A stretch of DNA of 64,000 nucleotides from Cristatella mucedo. Lineage: Eukaryota; Bryozoa; Phylactolaemata; Cristatellidae. The notes beneath the pieces are model-generated. The model searched no databases. It was not told the origin of the DNA and was given only the letters and a program-made list of their open reading frames with translations. A program made the position numbers and the translations under genes. The stretch lies in the NCBI GenBank assembly GCA_009760855.2, contig WPIO01000069.1, forward strand, positions 1,904,001 to 1,968,000. The letters are read 5' to 3'. Positions 25,885-36,860 of the stretch are shown here, one piece after another (the stretch's first letter is position 1; every line of letters starts with the position of its first letter).

Positions 25885-26535
25885 AAGTGACGTCTCATTA
25901 GACGACGACCACAACGGCTCCATGATAAAGTTTGCCTGCTTTCAGCTACATAGCAATGCTAAAATTTGGGCTTGTTTAGACTGGGATACCACGTCTAAGT
26001 TGGTTCATGCATTTTTGGCATCCAGTGTGGCCTTCTGTAACTCACTGCTTGCTGGTCTACCTGCCTGTGCGATCAGGCACTTACAGCTGGTGCAAAACTC
26101 TGAAGCTAGGCCTGTCTTTAGTGAGCGTCGCAGTTGCTACATCGCACCACTTCTTACCGACCAGCCTGGATCCCAGTCAAGCAATGAATCGACTTCAAGG
26201 TTTCGTCACTCACTTTTAGGTCCCTTCAATCTTTGGCTCAAGATTCCCTATCAGATCTACTCCCTCAACAGGCAATCGTAGTACCACCAGCTTTTCGAAA
26301 TCTAACTGCTTACCCATGCCTCGTCCAAACCTCAAATCCATCGAAGACTGTGCCTTCGCCACTAATCATACGTGCAAGCTGAACCTGTGCATGTCACCTG
26401 TAACCACGTGATTCTTGCAGTTTATTAAGAATGCTTCCACAAACCATTTGATCGCGCTTCCCTTGCAGCAAGTGTAAAGTGCCTGTAGCATAGATTGAGT
26501 TTTGCTTGGGGGCTATATCAAATGTATTATGATTA
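25885..26535 (+). mobile_element. LINE-A 3' fragment
   Basis: Encodes RSDVSLDD, KLVHAFLASSVAFCNSLLAGLPAC and AIRHLQLVQNSEAR, then a frame-shifted C-terminus. It ends with the tail agcatagattgagttttgct and ctatatcaaatgtatta. Confidence 0.85.
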
Positions 26536-26586
26536 CAATCGACTCAACATATAGGAATATCGGATATAAGAAAGCTCTGCTGAGAC

Positions 26587-26732
26587 TGGTGGTTCTCAGC
26601 CTTCCTAATGCCGCGACCCTTTAATAGTTCCTCATGTTGTGGCCACCCTTAATCATAAAATTATCGTGTACCAAACGTGGAAATGCCTGTTTTTTCGATG
26701 GTCTTGGACGACTCGCAGGTTGAGAATCGCTG
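26587..26732 (+). mobile_element. SPIN-like hAT miniature element
   Basis: Ends tggtggttctcagcct and aggttgagaatcgctg are inverted. The interior reads cttcctaatgccgcgaccct, ttcctcatgttgtgg and tcgatggtcttggacga. These match what I recall of the SPIN (SPACE INVADERS) hAT consensus over most of the length, with a central deletion. Flanks gctgagac and gcttagaa are a plausible degraded 8-bp target duplication. No transposase. Confidence 0.72.
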
Positions 26733-26837
26733 GCTTAGAAGAATAGCGGTACGGCATCCCAGATTTACTTTAGCTATAGTCTTAATCCACATGAGAGAAA
26801 ACTCCGCACATGCATATGGTCATTGGCCGGAGCGAGC

Positions 26838-27055
26838 GTAATAATAATAATAATAATAATGCACTTGATAAAGCGCCCACAGAGAACTCAGTCTCTTTCT
26901 AGACGCTTTACATTTGCTGCAAAGGGAAACGCGATTGAATGGCTAGTAATATCATGCTTGATAAACAACATGAATAACATGGTTAGGTGTGGCATGCACA
27001 AGGTCAGCATGCAAGTGTGGTTACTGGTAGCATTCACAGCTTATACTTATAAGCG
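26838..27055 (-). mobile_element. LINE-A 3'UTR fragment
   Basis: (TAA)n then gcacttgataaagcgcccac, the tail, and 3'UTR to about 27055 where it is truncated. Confidence 0.88.
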
Positions 27056-27099
27056 GAGTCGACTGAATTATTATTAATAATAGCACCATTATTTCGCTG

Positions 27100-28000
27100 C
27101 ATTTGGCCAACAGAGCGCCGGCAGGCGGCGCACTGAGAAGCACTCAACTAGGGAATGCAGCGGTCGCCGAGCGGTGCACGGCCGAAGCGCCGACATGCGT
27201 GGCCGACATTTGAAAGCTACTTCAACGTCAGCGAGCAGCGGTAGCGCGCTCCGACGGCTCGTCGTCGACCTTCGCGAAAGCCGGAGCGTCTGCGGAAGGC
27301 AGCGGTGTCGACGGCGCGCGGCTTCGGGTTCGGGCTATCTCGACGCGGCGCTATCGCGTACCGGCGCCTGCGCCGCGACGGCTGCCGAGGTGTCAGGGTC
27401 GGCGGCAACGTTCAGGCCGGAAGCTTCCTCGGCGCCAGTGCGAGCCACCCGACCGCGGTGCGACGTCTGCAGCCTTCGAGCTCGCCGCGCTGCCAGCCAG
27501 CCAGGCGCGCCACGTCCGCCGCGCATCGCAATGGAGGCGCAGTTTCCTGTTGACCGCAACGAGCGGTCAGCGGCAGGCGGTGTGCTGCCGCTCGGCAAGC
27601 TCTTCGCGCCGCCAGCGACCGATTTGGCGACGCCGTCGAATGTCGTCAGCGCACTTTCCATTTGCGAGTCTCGCGAATGCAGGCTTCGGTGCACACCCAG
27701 ACCCGGCACCTTCGAGCCACCGGACCAATGGGAGCCGAAAGCAACCGAAGGGGGCCGCGAATAGCGGCCCTCGGACTGGCTTGCAGCGACGTCTAGCGGC
27801 GCCCGCGATAGCGCCCTCAGCTGTGTCCGCCTGCTGAGCCGTGTACGACAGTGGGCCCGCTTCCCCGAGGTTTTCGAGAGCCGCCGCGGGTGCACTAGAA
27901 GCCTGCCCGACGGTGCGACTCGCGCCTGGCGCCGCGCTCGGCGCGCCTCGACCGCTCTCACCCATCGCGACGCAGCGTAACTCGGCGGCAGCGGTCCGAA
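27100..28000. other. CpG-island-like block, possible first exon region (minus)
   Basis: High GC and CpG. Minus-strand frame 27567-27965 begins ATGGGTGAGAGC in a Kozak-like context and encodes A/G/R-rich sequence with no known domain. The G|GTGAGA right after the ATG could alternatively be a donor. Open frames exist on the other strand too, so coding status is unresolved. Confidence 0.35.
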
Positions 28001-28011
28001 GGTGACTAAGA

Positions 28012-28057
28012 GGCGGGACCTCGACTGTGTGACGTCACCTTAGCGGCGGTCGATTGG
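28012..28057 (-). promoter_or_regulatory. Candidate CpG-island promoter (CCAAT, CRE, GC box)
   Basis: In minus-strand order: CCAAT (28053-28057), palindromic TGACGTCA CRE (28030-28037) and GC box CCCGCC (28012-28017), then the CpG-rich block with an ATG at 27963-27965. Spacing and order are typical of TATA-less promoters. Confidence 0.4.
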
Positions 28058-28302
28058 TCGGTACGACTGGCTTAGAGTCATTGCTGGCTCGGTGCAAGGC
28101 TTCACTACCCAACGGAAGTAGGCCGAAAACGCCGCGCCCGTAACGGTGCAGGTCGCGGCCGACGCGCGGCGAATACCAGCGACGCCTGAACCTCGTTTTG
28201 CACCTTGTAGATGCACTGCTGATGCTCGCCGGTGCGCCGACAGTAGCAGACGAGAGCGCCCCCTATCACAGCGTTGCATGTCCTAAGGCCCCTTGCCAAG
28301 AG

Positions 28303-28486
28303 CAGCCGTTCTCAACCTCCATAATGCCGCTACCCTTTAATGCAGTTCCTCATTTTGTGGCGACCCATAACCATGCAGTTATTGTGTGCAAAATGTGGAA
28401 ATGCTCGTTTTCCGATGGTCTTAGGTGACACTTGACACGTTCAACCCCTCCCCCAAATGGATCGCGACCCAGTTTGAGAGCTGCTG
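28303..28486 (+). mobile_element. SPIN-like hAT miniature element, second copy
   Basis: Ends cagccgttctcaacct and agtttgagagctgctg are inverted. The interior has ccataatgccgctacccttt, cagttcctcattttgtgg, gttttccgatggtcttaggt and gatcgcgaccca. Flanking 8-mers gccaagag and gcgtagag match at six positions. The right part retains more of the SPIN 3' region than the 26.6-kb copy. Confidence 0.75.
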
Positions 28487-28830
28487 GCGTAGAGAAGTCC
28501 ATTTGATAGCGAAGGAGGGCTGCAGGCGTTCAAGTGCTGTGGCCACGACGTACGACGACGGCTCGGTGCCCAAAAGCTCAAATAGTTCTATTCAAATAAC
28601 TCCACGAGTGACTGGTGCTGTGTATAAGACCTGACCTTCACAAGATACGGATTGAATGCAATCGGACAGGAAAGATTTGATTAAGGCCAGTGTCTCCATG
28701 TCATCATCATGTCCGGGGAAGTTGTTACATGCGTCACTAGCGAGTTCCAGGCTTTGAGATCAAAAGAACTAAAGGCAATTTCTCCAACAATTTTGAGCTT
28801 TGAAAATATCATGGCAGGAGACACTAAGGG

Positions 28831-28835
<5 letters not shown>

Positions 28836-28871
<36 letters not shown>

Positions 28872-28912
28872 CAAATATATACATATGCATATGCATATAT
28901 ATATATATATAA
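28836..28912. repeat. (TA)n-rich microsatellite
   Basis: Two TA arrays separated by acacatacaaatatatacat-type sequence. Confidence 0.9.
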
Positions 28913-28964
28913 TTTACGCATTAATTACACATGTATATATATATTTATTTATTTATGATCCTTT

Positions 28965-29093
28965 TTTACACGGCTCTAAGAGAACTTAATCTCTCTTCTC
29001 TATATCTGCTTCACATATACCATGGGCTTGAGCCCTCGACCTCGACCAGACCTTGGTCAGGGCAAGCATCTTAACCACCCAGTTAAGCCATCG
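28965..29093 (-). mobile_element. SINE-A copy, diverged
   Basis: Tail aagagaacttaatctctctt, box-B region gcttgagccctcgacctc, head ending in aaccacccagttaagcc. Next to TA-rich sequence as in other copies. Confidence 0.8.
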
Positions 29094-29134
29094 TGGCCAT
29101 GACATACGTCAGACCGACTGAAAAGGGTTTTTAA

Positions 29135-29995
29135 TATTAATAATTAAAATAATACGGTCTTATAGCACCCTCAGAAAAATCTATCGTTTTGTAGACTTTT
29201 TTTATATTGCTGCAAAGGAAGCACGATCAAATCGTTCGTGAGAGCATGCTGAATGACAAAAAAGCATAATGTGGCCTGAGGTGATATGCACAGGGTCAGA
29301 AGGCAAATATAGGAAGTGGCACCGGTCACAGTTACAGCATCCATAAATATATACAAGACGAATCGCAGGGAAACACTAAATGTTGTAATCAATACACGTG
29401 TCTTAGTTTCTTTTTAAAAGTGGTCCAGTCATGCGATGTCGTGACACAAGTCGGAAATAAGTTCTAAGCTTTGGGAGCCTACAAAATAAAGGCATGGTCT
29501 CCGAAGGATTTGAGGTTCGTATGAGGTATATCTTAACAATTGTATTCCATAAAGTAGGTGGCACGATGCTTAGCATGTTAAAGGAGTAGATTGGATAAGT
29601 ACGCTTGACTCGAAGAATGAACGTACATAAATGGGAGTGAGAGAACGTTGAAGTCGATGCATTGCTTGACTGGTAGCCAGTGAAGGTCAGCAGTGGCCAG
29701 AAGTGGTGGGATGTAGCAACTAAGACTCTCACTACAGACAAACCCAGCTGCAAAGTTGGGTATCATGTGTAAGTGTGTGATTACACAGGCCGGTAGACCA
29801 ACTAGAATTGAGTTATGGAAGTCAAGATGGAATGTTACACATGTGCTGACGAATTAAGATGTGGTATCTCTGTAAAAAGAAGCCCAAATTTTAGTAATGT
29901 ACCTGAAAAAAGGCAGACTTTGTTTAGAGCTGATGTTTTCGTCAAACGAGATGTCATTTTGGCACAGGACACATAAGTTTCCTGAAGATTAAACA
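29135..29995 (-). mobile_element. LINE-A copy, degenerate
   Basis: AAT-rich start, altered tail (gcaccctcagaaaaatcta), C-terminal blocks on the minus strand through LLATADLHWLPVKQCIDF, ending near 29990 at the next LINE-A insertion. Confidence 0.8.
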
Positions 29996-29997
29996 TT

Positions 29998-30213
29998 AAA
30001 AATAACAATAATAAGAATGCACTTGATAAAGCACCCTCAGAGAACTCAATCTCTCTAGGCGCTTTACATTTGCTGCTAATATCATGCTTGATAAACAAAC
30101 AACATGAATAACATGGTTAGGAGTGACATGCACTGGGTCAGCATGCAAATGTGGTTAGAGGCAGCATGCACAGTGTCAGTGCTCATAAGCACATGAAGGA
30201 CGAATAACAAGAG
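29998..30213 (-). mobile_element. LINE-A 3'UTR fragment
   Basis: aataacaataataag then gcacttgataaagcaccctc and 3'UTR to aggacgaataaca. Confidence 0.85.
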
Positions 30214-30290
30214 TGTTACTTTATTTGTCACCATACAACATCGAAACACATACTTAGGAGCATGTACTTCAAATTTCACGTTGATTGGGT
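30199..30290 (+). repeat. Dispersed repeat, second copy (unknown family)
   Basis: Diverged match to 12576-12660: gttact...tgtca ccatacaaca, gaaaca cata cttaggagcatgtac and aatttca. It abuts the LINE-A fragment, so the border is uncertain by about 10 bp. Confidence 0.55.
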
Positions 30291-31215
30291 CACAAGTAGC
30301 CTACATGTGACATTTTTACGCCATGTGAGTGAAAGGATGACAAAGGAGCACGACAAACACAGCCAGTTTTGACCAAAACAAGTCAATCTACCGAGGTCCA
30401 ATATGCATGCGAGAAGGCTGGAATGATTCTGTAACTAGAATCAATCATATATTCTAAAGTTTAAAGGTTATCGGATCATTTTTTTTTAGGAGATATGACT
30501 GCAGGCATTGGACTGTCGTTTGCAGATAAACTTGAGAACTCCAAGCTATAACCAAGAGGCAGCACTAGGAAACGCTATCATCGTACGAACATTCAATATT
30601 ATTCAACATTCAAAATATTAAATAAATAGATAAATATGGATCTTAGCAATAGGTCAACCTAACAAGATCCTTATACAGCCTAAGCGGATCATATCCGCGA
30701 TAGGTCTCATACCTCAGGCCGGCAATACAGGCTACAGCCGGGCGGCTAACCGGCATTCGCCAACGACATAAATGATAACTTGAAATCACCTAAATTTCCT
30801 TGAATAGAAATGAATCAACATTTTCAGACTGGCTTCCAGTAAACGACGCGCTAGCTCCATCCAAGTCACCACGCTGATCGGCCGCCGACCAAAGGACCAC
30901 TTGCGGCCCTTGCCTCGTGAGTTATGGCGGCTACAGGAACTGGATCAGCTGTCCCAGGATTCATGCCGTGCCGTGATAATGCACTCCTTAGTTACGGCGG
31001 CCCCGGCAGCAGCAAATTCTCAATACATTATCCTTAATGTTCGTCTACTGGCCGAATGACAGTCACTTCCGGTTTGTGATCCGATGTAAACATACCAATG
31101 TAAACAGGTTTCTGCCAAGTAAATAAGGAGTGGGCCTTGGAATGCCGTTTACCGCCGGTTGCTATGGGCGGGGCCGGAAGCTGAGGCCGGACTAGGCACC
31201 CTGCCGTTAGGGGGT
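30291..31215. other. No gene recognised
   Basis: Mixed sequence with no repeat or coding content recognised. Confidence 0.5.
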
Positions 31216-31218
31216 TTA

Positions 31219-33370
31219 CTCTTTAATGATAATAATAATAATAATAATAATAATTCACTTGATAAAGCGCCCTCAGAGAACTAAATCTCTCTCTAGGCGC
31301 TTTACATTTGCTGCAAAGTGATATGCAATTGAATGGTAAGTAAAATCATGCTTGAAAAACAAGCAAGATGAATAATATGGTTAGGGGTGACAAGCACAGG
31401 GTCAGCATGCAAATGTGGTTAGTGGCAGCATGCACAGTGTCAGCACGCATAAGCACATCAAAGGCGAATCACAGGGACCCACTAAATGCTGTCCTAAATA
31501 GTTGTGTTTTTAGGTTCCTTTTAAATGTGGTCAGGTCAGGGGATGTTTTGATGCAGGTCGGGAGAGAGTTCCAGGCTTTGGGAGCATATGAACTAAATGC
31601 ACGGTCTCCAAAGGATGTAAGGTTTGTATGAGGTATTTCTAGACTGTTGGATTCCGAGAAGCGGGTGGTATGATGCTTGGCCTGATGGGGTAGTATATCT
31701 GACAGATAGGCTGGAGCCATAGAATGAAGGGACCTAAAAGTGAGCAACAAAATCTTGAAGTCAATCCGTTGCTTGACTGGTAGCCAGTGCAGGTCGGCGT
31801 GAAGTGGAGTAATGTGGCAACTGCGACGCTCACGACAGACAAGCCTAGCTGCAGAGTTTTGCACCAGCTGCAATCGCCTGATCGCACATGCTGGTAGGCC
31901 AGTAAGCAGTGAGTTGCAGAAGTCGAGACGGGATATCACGAATACATGGACCAACTTGGACGTGGTATCCTTATCTAAACAAGCCCGAGTTTTAGCAATG
32001 TTATGAAGCTGAAAATATGTAGATTTGACTGTGGAGCTGATATGGTCGTCAAACGACAGGTCACTTCGGAATATGACACCTGGATTTCGAGGTGACGAAA
32101 AGTTAAAATATGCTGGCAAGGCCATTGTGAGTGTTAACCTTTTCAATTTCGGAATCGCATGTAGTTTTTCCTTTAATGAATAAGCTGGTTATATAATCAT
32201 TCAGGTTTAAGAAAGTTTGCTGTCATCCATGTGTAGACGTCATAAATACATGCAGCAGGGAGGGGCGTGTGCAGAAGCTATGGTGTGTGCTCGAGGGCAT
32301 GGTGAGATCAAAGTAAAGGTACAATTGAGGTATCATCTGCTCAGAAGTATCAAGCTCGGAATATAGGTCTCACATCTTTGCATCTTGAGCAGCTGCCTAC
32401 ATTTTTAAAGCATCTTCCAGGAGACTGCTTTAGCTCCTAGCCATCACGTGCGATTCCTATCTAAGATTGGGAACTGTCTTCAGTGGTGGCTTGTAAAGAA
32501 TTGAACTAGATCCTTAGTATGTCTCGGCAAGATTATTGTAACTCCATTTTGGTAGTGCTACCGAAGTAGTAACTGGGCCACTACAGCTTGTGATAAATAT
32601 GGCTGCAAAGCTATAATACATCCCAGAAGTTTGACATTATGTCTCGTTTGCTCCAAGAGCTAGGACGGCAGCCGGTTGATCAAGGGATACAGAGTAAAGT
32701 TCTTACGCTGACCCACAAGGCCCGCCAGGGCTTAGCTCCTCCACACCTAGCTGAACTGCTTCACCAGTTCAGCCTCCTCGAGCCCTCAGGTCATGTATGG
32801 TCAATAAATTAGCTGTTTCATTCCTCCTCTTATAGACCTTTGGTGACTGAAGCTTTTGCCCAGCAGGTCCTAGACTTTGGATATCACTTCCACAATTCTT
32901 ATGCAAAGACAACTGATCTCCTGTTGCCCACTATGGCACATTCTTTACAGTGGTCCTGAGCTGCTACGTTCATGTTACTGGCTACCTTAACCCCTCTTCT
33001 GATTCTGCAATGCTTCCCACTTTCTGTTTGTTGTGTGAGATGATGTTTGTTGGCTACCGAATGTGTACCGAAAGCCACCTTATGCTATGAGTAAGCAATA
33101 CAAACTCTCCTGTTTAACATTCACCCAGTCTTTGTGGCTTTTTGGAGTTACAGGCGGAGTTACATTAAATTAATTATATAGAAGCAAAAGCCTAAGTTGT
33201 GCCTGGAAATCACATCGGCAAGTGGGAGAGTACAAACCGTGAAAAGAACAGGACCAAACACAGAGCTGCCCTGAGGTACCTCATACTTCAGTACTTCCTC
33301 GGAAGTTTTTTTTTCTCACTTCAATGCAATGGAGCTCCCACTGAGACTTGATTTAAAACATTGCAGTGCT
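31219..33370 (-). mobile_element. LINE-A copy split by a LINE-B insertion
   Basis: (AAT)n at 31229-31252, full tail and 3'UTR, then a long intact minus-strand C-terminal frame (31469-32146: RNPGVIFRSDLSFDD through FRTAFSGSL). RT sequence degenerates to about 32350, is interrupted by LINE-B (about 32350-33178), and resumes at 33180-33360 (tgggagagtacaaaccgtga and the next RT block). Confidence 0.87.
32350..33178 (+). mobile_element. LINE-B fragment (second LINE family)
   Basis: Frameshifted plus-strand remnants: SRQDYCNSIL, LQLVINMAAKL, IQSKVLTLTHKARQGLAPPH and PRLWISLPQF, then the 3'UTR ending ggagttacaggcggagttac-attaa. The blocks follow the CR1/L2-superfamily C-terminal order but are clearly different from LINE-A. 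Flanks cagaagt and tagaagc may be a target duplication. Confidence 0.72.
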
Positions 33371-33820
33371 GTGTGAAGGAACACGAGGCTTGCAGCCTGG
33401 GAGCACTGGGCCGAGACCTCGAGACCGGTGGATGGGCAGACGATGACTCGGCAGTCCTGACAAAATCCATGCATTGGCTGCATCTGTGGGTACATCAATC
33501 TACCACAAACTGCTGCCAGCTGTCGGGCAGGTTCGGAACGAACAATGGCCCGACAGTGCGAAAAATAACGCATGCATGGAATATAAGGGTTGCCGGAGGA
33601 GTACAACTGGCAGGGGAGGGAGAGAGCCCTCGACGCCGGCAGCAGTCTAGTGTGTGTAGACTGGGCTCGGCTGGCGTAAGTGAAATAAAGGTTTTGGTGT
33701 TGGAGCCAGCAGACTTGTTGCTCGGTCGCGCTACCCAGCCTGACGACAGGTCGTGCGGAGGGCTGTCACATGCTGTAATAGTGATATCCAGGCGCGATGA
33801 GACGCACACGAGAATGACTT
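33371..33820. other. No gene; possible LTR-like segment
   Basis: gaaataaaggttttggtgtt at about 33682 followed by a T-rich then GC-rich end resembles the polyadenylation/U5 part of an LTR, but no partner copy is present in the window. Confidence 0.25.
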
Positions 33821-33971
33821 TGATAATAATAATTATAATAATGCACTTGATAAAGCGCCCTCAGGGAACTCAATCTCTTTCTAGGCACTTGACATTTGCT
33901 GCAAAGGGAAATGAAATTGAATGGTGAGTAATATCATGCTTGATAAACAAACAACATGAATAACATGGTTA

Positions 33972-34124
33972 CATATACATAAATATATATAATTCTTTTA
34001 TATAGCGCCCCAAGAGAACTTAATCTCTATTCAGGTGCTTCACATATATCTCGGGGCTTGAGCCCACGACCTCAGTCAGAACCTTAGTCGGGGTGAGCAC
34101 CTAAACCGCCAGACCAAACCAGCT
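33972..34124 (-). mobile_element. SINE-A copy inserted in LINE-A
   Basis: Splits the LINE-A sequence between aacatggtta and ggggtgacatgc. Contains tail, box B region (gggcttgagcccacgacctc) and the head ending in accaaaccagct. Confidence 0.88.
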
Positions 34125-34962
34125 AGGGGTGACATGCACAGGGTCAGCATGCAAATGTGGTTAGTGGCAGCATGCACAGTGTCAGCACGCACAATGAACA
34201 TGAACATGAAGGACGAATCACAGGGACTCACTAAATGCTGTCCTAAATGGGTGTCTTTAAGTTCTTTTTAAATGTGGATAAGTCAGGGATGTTCTGACGC
34301 AAGTCGGGAGGGAGTTCCAGGCTTTGGGAGCATACGAACTAAATTGATCAATGGCATCAAGAGCTGCCAAAAGATCAAGCAAGACAAGCAGAGACTATAC
34401 CTGAGTCTACATTGCTAAGAAGGTTGGTATAAACCCGAAGCAATGCTGATCTCTTGATAGATTAGCTCTAAAAGCAGACTGGAATTTTCTAGCTAGATGT
34501 GAGGTTTCAATATACGAGTTCAGCTGGTCTTCCACGAGCCGATCTAATGTTATTAATAGGAAGGGTAGTGGGAGACTGGATGGACGTCATTTAATTTATC
34601 TTGGTCTAGTGCTCCTTTCTTGAATAGTTGCCTGACTACAGCCTTTTATAAAGGTGCTGTTGCATGACAGGCTAGACATATTTATGGTTTTAGTTATGCA
34701 TGGGAGCAGCATGTCAATGCATCTAAGAAGCTAGATATTGGTAATGGAGTCTGGAGGACTCGTTGTCTTCTTTCATAGGGAAACGAACTTAAGAATGAGG
34801 TCACTTGTGACCTCCTTGAATGTAGACATTGAGGGTCTACTTGGACTTGAGAGACATGATTTAAGAAGGGATGCTGACACCCTAGAGATGGACTACCTCA
34901 CCTTCCCTATTTTGTTGACAAAAAAGCTAGAGAAGCAATCGGTTATCTCATCAAAATGATCA

Positions 34963-35150
34963 CGACTCGTGATGGCACACTAGGTAAGGTCATTGCATTT
35001 CACGACCTCGTTCCTGAGGTTATGGGTTCGAATGTTGTGGTGGGCAATCCAACATTACCACTGCATGTGGTGGTAATCGTCGTAAAGGTTCTTCTGTCGC
35101 TACACAAAAGAAGCTGCTATGAGTTAGTATTTGTTCTTTTAGGCAAGGAG
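34963..35150 (+). mobile_element. SINE-B copy
   Basis: tRNA-like head with A-box tggcacactagg and box-B-like gggttcgaatgttg, then ccactgcatgtggtggtaat, gttcttctgtcgctaca and the end agaagctgctatgagttagt. Inserted into LINE-A. Confidence 0.83.
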
Positions 35151-35400
35151 CTAGCCTATGGGCAGTTAAGGAGTAGATTGATCGTTGAGGTCAGCATCTC
35201 TGGATTTTGCATCTTTGATTTAACAATGTTTTCATAGATGATAGATTTGGCCTTCGCTATGATAGATGGGTAAGATCTGCAGTAGACTTCATATGCCTGG
35301 CGATGCCTCGTATTCTTGTTTAAAAGCAATAGCTGTGGTGCTTGTGCATTGATGGAAATTGAGACAGGCAGTAGAGACACAGCCGACTAATTATAGCTGC

Positions 35401-36740
35401 TTAGAGGTGGAGCTAATGGCTAAGCAATGAAAACATGTGATAGTAGTCAAGCACTGTGCTGGGATGCATTTTATAATTCCGAGCCAGGTAACATCATGGC
35501 CACATTCAAACGTGACAGAATATTTGCTAGTGTCAGATTACAAATTGCATTGAATGACTTTTTCAATGACACCAGTGGTCATTAAGGAAGAATATGTGTT
35601 AGATGTATGCATGTGGAGCCAGTATGCAGAAGCAAAAAAATTAATGTTTACCATGAGAGTCTAGCATTGAAGCTTCAACTGCTTGCTCCCCAGGGAAGTG
35701 ATGGCAGCTGATATTCCTAGCTAGGCGCAAGTGAGTTTGCATGATATGCGCAATTTAACCAATAGATAACGAATGGCACCATCTAATATAAGCACACACA
35801 CAACAAGGCATACATTGTAAAATCTTAGGGAAGCACAAACAAACAAAAGAGTGTGCACGGTGCTGTCAAACAGTTGAACAAATATGCAGAGAGCATATCT
35901 GTGCTCCAGCGCTGTGCATCATAAAACTTAAAATGTAGCTGTCCTTGTAGCTGATCGACTGCTCTCTACTAGCAGAAGAGAGTTATAGTTTTCTAAAAAT
36001 GTAAAGCACTAGTACACCAATGATTTTGTGCAAAGATGTAACCGTTGGCACAGAACGCATTACACTATATCTTACTAGGTTATTGGATACCTCAAGTCAC
36101 TTCCATAAACACATTTAAAGCAAAGGCAGCCTGGCCGACGTTGCATAATTATACATTGTCGTAGGCTTACTACAGCCAACTTCCTAGGCATACCTAGCCA
36201 ATGTGCAGTCCAATTTAGGTATGTACTAACTAACCTGCGTCCATGTGAGCACACTAACCTTTGCACTTGCCTACATGCAGGCATGCACACCCATGGATTC
36301 ACTCAACTCTAAAAGCATTTGTACTGCACCAAACTTTTTTCTTAAGAGTCCGCTGTAGCACAGCTCGTTCTCTGTATACTATTTTTTTGTACTTTGTTTA
36401 ATTTTTTACGAAAACTGAGAGCTATTCGATTAAGAACTTCTATTAGACAGCTAAAACGGCAAGTTAGAGGAACTGCTTGGAGACATACGAAAATGTTTCC
36501 AAATATGCAGTTTCATCTGTATAGAAATACTTGTTTGATGCATGTGGCAGCACGGGTGTGACCCCTCAGATTAGACACAAGGCCCCGGTATGAAGTGCAT
36601 GTATAAGCATTACTACACTCAATAGTATTGAAATATCAAGTCTAAAAATGAGGCAACTTATTAAATGACTCGTACGCCGAGGCTAATATGGTACAGTTGT
36701 GGTTGCCCAAGGAATTCTGAAAACAGCACTGCAAAGCCAC
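35401..36740. other. No gene recognised
   Basis: Possibly the heavily decayed 5' region of the LINE-A copy at 33.8-35.4 kb; no motif can be supported. Confidence 0.4.
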
Positions 36741-36798
36741 AGGAGAGAGGGAGAGAGAGTGAGAGAAAGAGCAAGATAGAGAGAGTGAGAGAAAGAGC

Positions 36799-36855
<57 letters not shown>

Positions 36856-36860
36856 AGGGT
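36741..36860. repeat. (GA)n microsatellite with a duplicated 26-bp variant unit
   Basis: gagagtgagagaaagagcaa-gataga occurs twice before the pure GA array. Confidence 0.92.

Larger units (their letters stand above)
33823..35400 (-). mobile_element. LINE-A copy with SINE-A and SINE-B insertions and an internal deletion
   Basis: (AAT)n-like start, tail, SINE-A at 33972-34124, 3'UTR and C-terminal end to about 34343, then an abrupt jump to RT core sequence (tgatcaatggcatcaagagc), implying about 0.85 kb deleted. SINE-B interrupts at 34963-35150. Beyond it the minus strand encodes RQAYEVYCRSY, IIAKAKSIIYENI and LTSTINLLLN, the linker between endonuclease and RT. This is the copy reaching furthest 5'; no endonuclease is recognised. 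Confidence 0.8.

Noticed and set aside
27174-27764. 196-codon plus-strand and 208-codon minus-strand frames
   Set aside because: Overlapping antisense open frames in a CpG-rich block are expected from base composition; neither has a recognisable motif.
33371-33820. Solo LTR of a third LTR family
   Set aside because: Only an aataaa-containing segment with LTR-like composition; no second copy and no convincing borders.
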